A program made the position numbers and the translations under genes. This document shows positions 1 through 4,958 of a stretch of DNA of 7,433 nucleotides, one piece after another. The notes below the pieces were generated by a model that was not told the origin of the DNA, searched no databases, and was given only the letters and a program-made list of their open reading frames with translations. Origin of the DNA: Candidatus Aminicenantota bacterium (GTDB taxonomy: Bacteria > Acidobacteriota > Aminicenantia > UBA2199); contig JAUWNT010000108.1 in NCBI GenBank assembly GCA_030612495.1, positions 1 through 7,433 of the forward strand, given 5' to 3'. How positions within the stretch are numbered: position 1 is the stretch's first letter; every line of letters starts with the position of its first letter.

Positions 1-1811
1 CCCTTTTTTCTTATAACTATTCCTGGCCTGAATATTTCAAAGGAGGAGTCTTCTCCGAATCTTTCGACATTTTCAAATCTTTTTAAAAGTTTTATCTTTT
101 CTCCATCAATTTTATATAAGGCTTTAACCATGTTGTTTTTAAAGTCAACCTGAGTAAAATATGCAATACATGAATTAAAAACCCTTACATATCCATCCAA
201 ATTAAAATCGGTTTTAATATCTTTAATTCTGAAATTTTCAAGATCCAGGACAACTAATTTTTTTCTCTTTTTCTTCTTCATATCCCATACACTTCCATAA
301 ATAAATTTTATTTTTTCCTGGTTCAGATTTGATTTAAACCATTGAGAACGGAAACGAATACTCCTCTTTTCCGAAATTTTTTTGATAATTTTATTTTCTT
401 TTTGTGTAAGGCTTTTAAAAATAATGCTTTGTTCATCAGTTGTAATCAGCATGTTATTTACATAAAGAGGAGGGTTTTTCGATTTTCCAATCTCTTCAAC
501 ATTTCCATGCTTATTTATTTTAACTATCTGATATAGATTTTTTCCTACAAAGAAATACTTCAGCCATAATCTCTCATTAACTGTTTCATAAACCCCGAAA
601 AGAATTGAAGATAGATGTTTCCATTTGTTTTGAAATTTTGGCTTCTCTTTATTTATTGCTTTTGTCACAGTATTGATAAGAATTAATGAAGTAACTTTAT
701 CAATATTTGTTGAATATGGACTCTCTCCTTTTTCCCTTTCAGAGAGTATAATTTCCTTTTTATATTTTTGTAATTTCCAGGATAATCGATTTTTTTTGCT
801 TGCAGTATATATGGTTTCAATATGATTGTTTATTTTATTAAAGCTTTGCACCTTATATCCGCCTTTTTTGGACCAATCAGATATATAAATATGCTTTCCA
901 TCTTCAAGAGAACCCCAGAAATATGGATTAATGCTCTCCTTCAACTTAATTACACTGTTATGATCATATATCCATGTATTAGAATAGTTGGTTTCAATAA
1001 GTTTATGATTTCCAGTTAGATAGTAACTTCTGTATGGACTATGTGTACCGGAATAGGCAAAAAATATAGCTATGATTAATCCTGCTATAAAAGTTGGAAT
1101 AAACAATTTTATGTATCTTTTATTAAAAATTGAATAAAATCTGACATCAAATTTCCTGAATGCTAAAACAAATGATATAACAAAGGGAAGCACAAGGAAA
1201 AGAATTACGAAAAAAGTAAATTTTGGTTCCCTAAAGTTTATACCTGCCATAAATATAGATTTAAATGGAAAACAGAATAGACCATACCCCTTAAGCACAT
1301 GTGCAATAGAATAAACTGCATAAACAAGTGCTAAAAATCCTGAAAAAACAAATAGAACTGTAATTGCATTAACAAGGAAGTTATCCCTCACACTTGAAAA
1401 TGAAATAGAAATCAAAAAGAGAGCAAAAAAGAAGTAAGAGAATGACACTATTGCAATAATTGAGGTGTTTTCCCCTCCAAGATAATAGAATAGTAAATAT
1501 AACAGGTAAAATAGGGTCATTGCAATAGCTCGGGGTGCTATTTTAATACAAAGGAGCTTTAACCTGGAATAGGGGAATGATAAAACATATTCTGTTCCTT
1601 TTTGTCTGTACTCACTTGAAAAAAGCGAAATTCCAAAAAAGAAAGCCATAAAGAGGATTCCAAATTGAAATATAGGAAAAAAAGAGTCAAAGAATTGGAA
1701 TGTGGATTTTGAAATCACCCTTTCTATAAACTCTGCACAAAGGATAATGAAAATGATTAAAAGAAAATAAAGCATTTGTTTGAAAACTTCTTTAAACTCT
1801 TTTTTTAGCAT
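1..1811 (-). CDS. ABC-2 type permease with large C-terminal soluble domain (partial, 3' end beyond left edge)
   Basis: The reading frame is open from an ATG at 1811 to the left edge, giving 603 complete codons and no stop. The start is supported by GGAGG at 1817-1821, and it overlaps the ATPase gene by 20 nt, so translation is probably coupled. The first ~255 residues hold about six hydrophobic segments, near 13-29, 45-65, 96-111, 117-138, 148-170 and 198-218, plus a last one near 234-253. After the second segment, residues 66-83 (SEYRQKGTEYVLSFPYSR) match the Glu-Arg-Gly-Thr/Pro-Ser-Arg pattern typical of ABC-2 membrane subunits. From about 255 the protein is polar, with many short alternating hydrophobic and turn-like segments (for example HIYISDW, YVNNMLITTDEQ, KLVVLDLENF). 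This suggests a mostly beta domain, perhaps propeller-like, following a final membrane segment. It is inferred to be the membrane partner of the adjacent ATPase. The substrate is unknown. Confidence 0.88.
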   Translation of the reverse strand, partial: MLKKEFKEVFKQMLYFLLIIFIILCAEFIERVISKSTFQFFDSFFPIFQFGILFMAFFFGISLFSSEYRQKGTEYVLSFPYSRLKLLCIKIAPRAIAMTLFYLLYLLFYYLGGENTSIIAIVSFSYFFFALFLISISFSSVRDNFLVNAITVLFVFSGFLALVYAVYSIAHVLKGYGLFCFPFKSIFMAGINFREPKFTFFVILFLVLPFVISFVLAFRKFDVRFYSIFNKRYIKLFIPTFIAGLIIAIFFAYSGTHSPYRSYYLTGNHKLIETNYSNTWIYDHNSVIKLKESINPYFWGSLEDGKHIYISDWSKKGGYKVQSFNKINNHIETIYTASKKNRLSWKLQKYKKEIILSEREKGESPYSTNIDKVTSLILINTVTKAINKEKPKFQNKWKHLSSILFGVYETVNERLWLKYFFVGKNLYQIVKINKHGNVEEIGKSKNPPLYVNNMLITTDEQSIIFKSLTQKENKIIKKISEKRSIRFRSQWFKSNLNQEKIKFIYGSVWDMKKKKRKKLVVLDLENFRIKDIKTDFNLDGYVRVFNSCIAYFTQVDFKNNMVKALYKIDGEKIKLLKRFENVERFGEDSSFEIFRPGIVIRKK

Positions 1812-2637
1812 AACAGCCTCCTATGAATGATTTTATTATTTCAGTTAAATTTATGTCCTGAAAATCATATTTGTATTTTGAATTGAACTCTTCTTTAAAA
1901 GGATATATATAGAATTCCTTCTGGATTGATGACTCCTTTTTAAATAAAACAGGAATATCCTCTTCTATTTCTTTGTTTATTATAATTTTTTTTATCTTTT
2001 TATTTAAATTTTCTCTTTTTTCATCGAGAATAAATCTTCCCTGTTCCATAATCAGTATCCTTTCCGGGATCCTTCCAGTTTCAGAAAAGGTATGGTTCAC
2101 CATTATTATGGTTGTATTGACATCATTGATTAGTTCGATCAGTGCGTCAAGGAATAGTTCTCTTATGTATGCATCAATCATATGTATGATTTCATCAATA
2201 AGAAGTAGTTCCGGCTTCTGGGAAATGATGAGTGATAGGTGATATATTGCTCTTTCTCCTGCTGAGAGAGTCTTGATCTTGCGTTCATATTTAAGGTTTA
2301 GTTGATTGATCAAGGAAAAGTTAAATTTATCGATTCCAAAAATCTCAGAATGAAATGCAATCCCTTGTTCCAGGGTGTAATCTTCAAGTAGACTCATTTT
2401 GTCAGAGATGATCCCGATTTTTTTCTTTGAGACTTTATTTTCAAATTGAATCAGACCAGAGTCTGGAAAAAGAACGCCTCCCAGGCATTTCAAGAAAGTC
2501 GTTTTTCCTGATCCGTTTCTACCTGTAATTAGTACAGTCTCTCCTTTGTTAAACGAAAGACTCAGATTATCGATTACACGGTGTTTGTTGAAATTAATAT
2601 TTAAGTTCTTAACTTTTATTATTTCATTATTTATCAT
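1792..2637 (-). CDS. ABC transporter ATP-binding protein
   Basis: A 281-residue cytoplasmic ATPase that would power the permease encoded just downstream. Visible motifs are Walker A GRNGSGKTT (39-47), a signature motif LSAGE (124-128, consensus LSGGQ), Walker B LLLIDE with the catalytic Glu149, and the switch His182 in VNHTFSE. The Q-loop region IGIISDKMSLLEDYT (74-88) has Asp79 where Gln or Glu is usual, and the D-loop reads HMID (152-155) rather than SALD. The last ~75 residues are a Lys/Glu-rich extension, as in many ATPases paired with ABC-2 permeases. GGGAGG at 2645-2650 supports the start. The start overlaps the repressor gene by 11 nt and the 3' end overlaps the permease gene by 20 nt, so this is the middle gene of a coupled operon. 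The family is certain. The transported substrate is not known. Confidence 0.95.
   Translation of the reverse strand: MINNEIIKVKNLNINFNKHRVIDNLSLSFNKGETVLITGRNGSGKTTFLKCLGGVLFPDSGLIQFENKVSKKKIGIISDKMSLLEDYTLEQGIAFHSEIFGIDKFNFSLINQLNLKYERKIKTLSAGERAIYHLSLIISQKPELLLIDEIIHMIDAYIRELFLDALIELINDVNTTIIMVNHTFSETGRIPERILIMEQGRFILDEKRENLNKKIKKIIINKEIEEDIPVLFKKESSIQKEFYIYPFKEEFNSKYKYDFQDINLTEIIKSFIGGCYAKKRV
1817..1821 (-). promoter_or_regulatory. Ribosome binding site of the permease gene
   Basis: GGAGG on the minus strand lies 5 nt before the ATG at 1811, inside the last codons of the ATPase gene. It fixes the start of the permease, whose frame has no stop within the window, and supports translational coupling with the ATPase. 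Confidence 0.8.
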
Positions 2638-3001
2638 TCAATAGCCTCCCTATTAAGTCATTTATATATTTTTTTTTAAAGCCAAGGCAAGATGCTTTTT
2701 CTAAAAAATCCTTCAATTCAGCTTCAATGATTGAAATTTTTAGCTTGTCGATGCGGGATTTAAGGACTTTTACCCTGTATCCGCTCCCTCTTTTTCCTTC
2801 AATAAAACCCTCTTGCTCCAGAGTGTAATATACCTTTGCTACAGTATTAGGATTAAGTTTCAATATTTTTGCAAGAGCTCTTATAGAGGGTAGCTGGTCT
2901 CCCTCATTTAACTTTTCTGATACTATATCTAATAATATAGCCTGTTTAACTTGTTGATATAATGGAACAGGTGAAGCTTCATTAATATTGAATTTGATCA
3001 T
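2627..3001 (-). CDS. GntR-family transcriptional regulator, YtrA type
   Basis: A 124-residue DNA-binding protein. Residues 10-78 form the GntR winged helix-turn-helix: PLYQQVKQAI is helix 1, LPSIRALAKILKLNPNTVAKVYYTL the HTH, and GFIEGKRGSGYRV the wing. The rest is a short helical tail (about 80-124), too small for the FadR or HutC effector domains. This size and a position directly before an ABC ATPase and permease are typical of the YtrA subfamily, whose members usually repress their own operon. I chose the ATG at 3001 over the upstream ATG at 3064. GAGGTG sits just before 3001, and a good promoter lies between the two ATGs, which would leave the longer start untranscribed. The stop overlaps the ATPase start by 11 nt. 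The inducing signal cannot be read from the sequence. Confidence 0.93.
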   Translation of the reverse strand: MIKFNINEASPVPLYQQVKQAILLDIVSEKLNEGDQLPSIRALAKILKLNPNTVAKVYYTLEQEGFIEGKRGSGYRVKVLKSRIDKLKISIIEAELKDFLEKASCLGFKKKYINDLIGRLLNDK

Positions 3002-3004
3002 ATT

Positions 3005-3010
3005 CACCTC
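3005..3010 (-). promoter_or_regulatory. Ribosome binding site of the GntR gene
   Basis: GAGGTG on the minus strand, with its GAGG core 5 nt before the ATG at 3001. It decides between this start and the in-frame ATG at 3064, which would add 21 residues outside the conserved family fold. Confidence 0.75.
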
Positions 3011-3020
3011 GCTAAAATTA

Positions 3021-3046
3021 AATTGTATTAACATAATAGTACAATT
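3021..3046. promoter_or_regulatory. Probable operator for the GntR regulator
   Basis: An inverted repeat, AATTGTA-N12-TACAATT. Over the full 26 bp, 10 of 13 positions are symmetric. It covers the -10 element (3033-3038) of the promoter in front of the GntR gene, so binding there would block RNA polymerase. The position is what is expected for autoregulation by a YtrA-type repressor. Binding itself is inferred. Confidence 0.65.
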
Positions 3047-3061
3047 AATATTGTTTGTCAA
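3033..3061 (-). promoter_or_regulatory. Sigma70-type promoter of the GntR-ABC operon
   Basis: On the minus strand, TTGACA (3056-3061) is a perfect -35 element, followed by a 17-bp spacer and TATTAT (3033-3038), which matches the -10 consensus in five of six bases. The predicted transcript would start near 3026, about 25 nt before the ATG at 3001. The strong core elements and the overlapping operator suggest a promoter that is kept silent until derepressed. Confidence 0.8.
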
Positions 3062-3107
3062 CAAAAAAATTTATTTTTTTTATATTAGCATGTGCATGGT
3101 ATATTAT

Positions 3108-3142
3108 CGATTGTAGGGAACGGTCGCGATAATGTAGGGAAC
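3108..3142. repeat. Short imperfect direct repeat upstream of the tRNA promoter
   Basis: The 10-mer TGTAGGGAAC occurs at 3112-3121 and again at 3133-3142. Each copy is preceded by CGAT, directly in the first and with two extra bases (AA) in the second. The segment between them, CGGTCGCGAT, is far richer in G+C than the surrounding intergenic DNA. It ends right at the -35 element of the tRNA promoter. Its function is unknown. Confidence 0.7.
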
Positions 3143-3171
3143 TTGACAAAAGTGTGATTTTTTATTATTCT
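3143..3171 (+). promoter_or_regulatory. Promoter of the tRNA-Gly/tRNA-Cys unit
   Basis: TTGACA (3143-3148) is a perfect -35 element, followed by 17 bp and TATTCT (3166-3171), a four-of-six match to the -10 consensus. Transcription would begin near 3178, about 9 nt before the mature tRNA-Gly 5' end. Confidence 0.7.
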
Positions 3172-3186
3172 TAAACTTCTTTTAAA

Positions 3187-3261
3187 GCGGGAATAGCTCA
3201 GTGGTAGAGCGCGACCTTGCCAAGGTCGATGTCGCGGGTTCGAATCCCGTTTCCCGCTCCA
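3187..3261 (+). tRNA. tRNA-Gly (anticodon GCC)
   Basis: A complete cloverleaf. The acceptor stem GCGGGAA pairs with TTCCCGC (3251-3257), and the D arm is GCTC-AGTGGTA-GAGC. The anticodon stem CGACC/GGTCG encloses loop TTGCCAA with anticodon GCC. The T arm is GCGGG-TTCGAAT-CCCGT. The discriminator is T3258, and CCA is encoded at 3259-3261. It reads GGC and GGT glycine codons. It is probably co-transcribed with the tRNA-Cys gene 6 nt downstream. Confidence 0.97.
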
Positions 3262-3267
3262 TTTATT

Positions 3268-3339
3268 GGCGACGTAGCCAAGTGGTAAGGCAGCGGTCTG
3301 CAAAATCGCTATTCATCGGTTCGAATCCGGTCGTCGCCT
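3268..3339 (+). tRNA. tRNA-Cys (anticodon GCA)
   Basis: A complete cloverleaf. The acceptor stem GGCGACG pairs with CGTCGCC (3332-3338), and the D arm is GCCA-AGTGGTA-AGGC. The anticodon stem GCGGT/ATCGC encloses loop CTGCAAA with anticodon GCA. The T arm is ATCGG-TTCGAAT-CCGGT. Discriminator T3339 corresponds to the U73 identity base of cysteine tRNAs. Unlike the neighbouring tRNA-Gly, no CCA is encoded (TGT follows), so CCA must be added after transcription. Confidence 0.96.
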
Positions 3340-3340
3340 G

Positions 3341-3348
3341 TTTTTTTT
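3341..3348 (+). terminator. T8 tract after the tRNA pair, possible terminator
   Basis: Eight T residues start two bases after the tRNA-Cys acceptor stem. No separate GC-rich hairpin precedes them; the only stems available are those of the tRNA. It is therefore only a candidate intrinsic terminator or 3'-processing site. The convergent threonine aldolase gene ends 11 bases further on, at 3359. Confidence 0.4.
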
Positions 3349-3358
3349 GTAATATTGT

Positions 3359-4396
3359 TTATCTAAAAATTTCCCTTATTGCTTTTGCTGCTATATTTAT
3401 ATCTGAATCATCAATGTCTTTATGTGTAACCACTCTTACAAGTTCATTGCTAAGAGGTAATGCTAATACTTTTTTACTTTCTAATTTTTTAAGAAATGTT
3501 AATGAGTCCATTGTTTTGAGTTTTAATATTATAAAGTTTGTTTTAACTTCATCGAAATCCATATCAATTTCTTTTATGTCTGCTATTTTCTCAGCAAGCT
3601 TTTTAGCCCTGATATGATCCTCTTCGAGTCTATCAATCATCTTTTCAACAGAAACAATACCTGGAGCAGCAACTATTCCAATTTGACGCATTCCACCACC
3701 AAGAAACTTTCTTATAAATCTTGCTTCTTTAATAAATTCTTTTGAACCTGTAAGTATAGAGCCTATTGGTGCTGAAAGTCCCTTTGAAAGGCAAAACATT
3801 ATTGAATCAAAATATTTTGAAATTTCTTTAACATCAATTTTCTGAGCTACACTTGCATTGAATATTCTTGCACCATCCAGGTGCATATGTAAATGATGTT
3901 TATCAGCAATTGATTTTACATTTTTTAAGTAATCAAGACTTAAAATGCTTCCTCCCCAGTTATTGTGTGTATCTTCAAGACTGATGACTTTTGTCTCCGG
4001 TATATGATCTCTCAAACTGGTGTGAATATTTTTTTCTATTAGATTCAATGGGATTTCTCCTCTATCCGATGGAAGTGCACGTGGAAGACTCTTTGCTATT
4101 CTTGAGATGTTTCCTGACTCATAATTAAGTATATGGCATCTCTCTTCGAGAATAACTTCCTTACCTTCTCCAGCAGCTATTTTTAATGCAATAGTATTTC
4201 CCATTGTGCCTGAAGGAACAAAAAGCCCTGCTTCTTTGCCTAATTTCTCTGATGATATCTCTTCTAATTTTTTTACAGTTGGATCATCCCCTAAAACATC
4301 GTCTCCAACCTCTGCATTATACATTGCTTTTCTCATCTCTTCAGTAGGCCTTGTAACTGTATCACTCCTGAAATCCGAAATACCTTTATAGGACAT
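3359..4396 (-). CDS. ltaE: Low-specificity L-threonine aldolase
   Basis: A 345-residue, fold-type I PLP enzyme of the beta-eliminating lyase family, predicted to cleave L-threonine and L-allo-threonine to glycine and acetaldehyde in the cytoplasm. Family landmarks appear in order: FRSDTVTRP (9-17), GDDVLGDDPTVKKLE (31-45), FVPSGTMGN (59-67) for PLP-phosphate contact, and His88 in the segment expected to stack on the cofactor ring. These are followed by HLDGARIFNA (172-181) with Asp174 and Arg177, CLSKGLSAPIGS (202-213) with the Schiff-base Lys205, RKFLGGGMRQIG (229-240), and VRVVTH (320-325) near the C-terminus. Length and motif order are those of full-length enzymes. GGAGGG at 4400-4405 supports the start. 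The thioesterase gene lies 56 bp upstream on the same strand, so the two may be co-transcribed. The 3' end is 19 bp from tRNA-Cys on the other strand. Confidence 0.95.
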   Translation of the reverse strand: MSYKGISDFRSDTVTRPTEEMRKAMYNAEVGDDVLGDDPTVKKLEEISSEKLGKEAGLFVPSGTMGNTIALKIAAGEGKEVILEERCHILNYESGNISRIAKSLPRALPSDRGEIPLNLIEKNIHTSLRDHIPETKVISLEDTHNNWGGSILSLDYLKNVKSIADKHHLHMHLDGARIFNASVAQKIDVKEISKYFDSIMFCLSKGLSAPIGSILTGSKEFIKEARFIRKFLGGGMRQIGIVAAPGIVSVEKMIDRLEEDHIRAKKLAEKIADIKEIDMDFDEVKTNFIILKLKTMDSLTFLKKLESKKVLALPLSNELVRVVTHKDIDDSDINIAAKAIREIFR

Positions 4397-4452
4397 TTTC
4401 CCTCCTTTTTTTTACTTTATATAAAGATTATTTAAAAAATTGTCTTTAAAAT

Positions 4453-4854
4453 CTAATTTATAATAAAAAGTTTTGCATTAGCTGTTGCAATAGTTATATT
4501 ATCTAAACCTTGAATACTTGCCTCTGTAATGATTATTTTTCTTTTTATCTCCCTTATCTTAGCATTCAATATATATTTTGTTTTAGTTAAAGCAGGTTTT
4601 TTAAATTTAATATTGATTTCAGCTGTAACACATTTTAATCCTCTTATTTCAGCTGTTTTTATCATTATTTCGTCCAATACTGTTGAAATTAGGCCCCCGT
4701 GAACAATATTAGCCCAACCCTGGAAATGTTCCTGGAATATAATTTCAGATTTAACAAGATCAGGCTTTTTAATATATCTAAACTTTAGTTTAAGTCCTAT
4801 CTTATTTTTTGTTCCGCATACAAAACAATTATTATTATCATTAAATTTGGTCAT
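4453..4854 (-). CDS. PaaI-type hotdog-fold thioesterase
   Basis: A 133-residue cytoplasmic protein of the PaaI/hotdog thioesterase family, which hydrolyses acyl-CoA or related thioesters. The N-terminal CFVCGTKNKIGL (10-21) is the Cys-x-x-Cys-Gly-x-x-N-x-x-Gly-Leu signature seen in one branch of the family. WANIVHGGLISTVLDEIM (47-64) is the core hotdog helix, with His52-Gly-Gly and the acidic Asp61/Glu62 expected near the active site. TAEINIKFKKPAL (77-89) is the conserved central strand region. The length is normal for the family. The substrate cannot be predicted. No Shine-Dalgarno sequence precedes the ATG. A promoter placed so that transcription would start at or near the ATG suggests a leaderless message. 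Threonine aldolase follows 56 bp downstream, with no obvious biochemical link. Confidence 0.9.
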   Translation of the reverse strand: MTKFNDNNNCFVCGTKNKIGLKLKFRYIKKPDLVKSEIIFQEHFQGWANIVHGGLISTVLDEIMIKTAEIRGLKCVTAEINIKFKKPALTKTKYILNAKIREIKRKIIITEASIQGLDNITIATANAKLFIIN

Positions 4855-4859
4855 AATAT

Positions 4860-4888
4860 TTTATACAATATTTTAATTGAAATGTAAA
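4860..4888 (-). promoter_or_regulatory. Promoter of the thioesterase gene, probably giving a leaderless mRNA
   Basis: On the minus strand, TTTACA (4883-4888), a 17-bp spacer and TATAAA (4860-4865) each match the sigma70 hexamers in five of six bases. Only five bases, ATATT, separate the -10 element from the ATG at 4854, which places the start site at or next to the A of the start codon. Confidence 0.6.
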
Positions 4889-4939
4889 ATTAAAATCCTA
4901 ATATTTTCAATTTTAGAGTTATTGACTTTAAAATATTGT
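4865..4939. repeat. Inverted 11-bp repeat between thioesterase and dsbD genes
   Basis: ACAATATTTTA at 4865-4875 and its exact reverse complement TAAAATATTGT at 4929-4939 lie 53 bp apart in the divergent intergenic region. Read in the direction of transcription, the same 11-mer falls just before the -10 region of each divergent gene. It could be a shared regulatory site, but AT-rich DNA gives such matches easily. Confidence 0.45.
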
Positions 4940-4954
4940 TTGTTAAGATATAAC
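4922..4954 (+). promoter_or_regulatory. Tentative promoter of dsbD
   Basis: TTGACT (4922-4927) is a five-of-six -35 element. Two -10 candidates follow: TAAGAT (4944-4949) at 16 bp, and the better-looking TATAAC (4949-4954) at an over-long 21 bp. Either would start transcription within about 10 nt of the dsbD ATG at 4959, so the leader would be very short or absent. The exact pairing is uncertain. Confidence 0.45.
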
Positions 4955-4958
4955 AATT

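Noticed and set aside
342..1019. Two plus-strand open frames of 64 and 65 residues
   Set aside because: Both lie antisense inside the permease frame, which is continuous from 1811 to the left edge. Neither has a ribosome binding site or recognisable sequence.
1792..1811. A7 run in the ATPase/permease overlap as a programmed frameshift site producing a fusion
   Set aside because: The permease frame is +1 relative to the ATPase frame, so a usual -1 slip on the A run would not join them. The permease has its own GGAGG and ATG.
3002..3064. Upstream ATG (3064) as start of the GntR protein
   Set aside because: The extra 21 residues lie across the promoter and operator, and a Shine-Dalgarno sequence sits at the ATG at 3001.
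3085..3303. 72-residue minus-strand open frame with a KRDSNPRHRPWQGRALPLSYSR segment
   Set aside because: It is the antisense translation of the two tRNA genes, a well-known source of spurious predicted proteins.
3201..3617. 138-residue plus-strand open frame
   Set aside because: It runs through both tRNAs and then antisense through the conserved threonine aldolase gene. It has no ribosome binding site.
3187..4396. Functional link between tRNA-Gly and glycine-producing threonine aldolase
   Set aside because: The genes are on opposite strands with separate promoters, and a tRNA-Cys lies between them. Proximity alone is not evidence.
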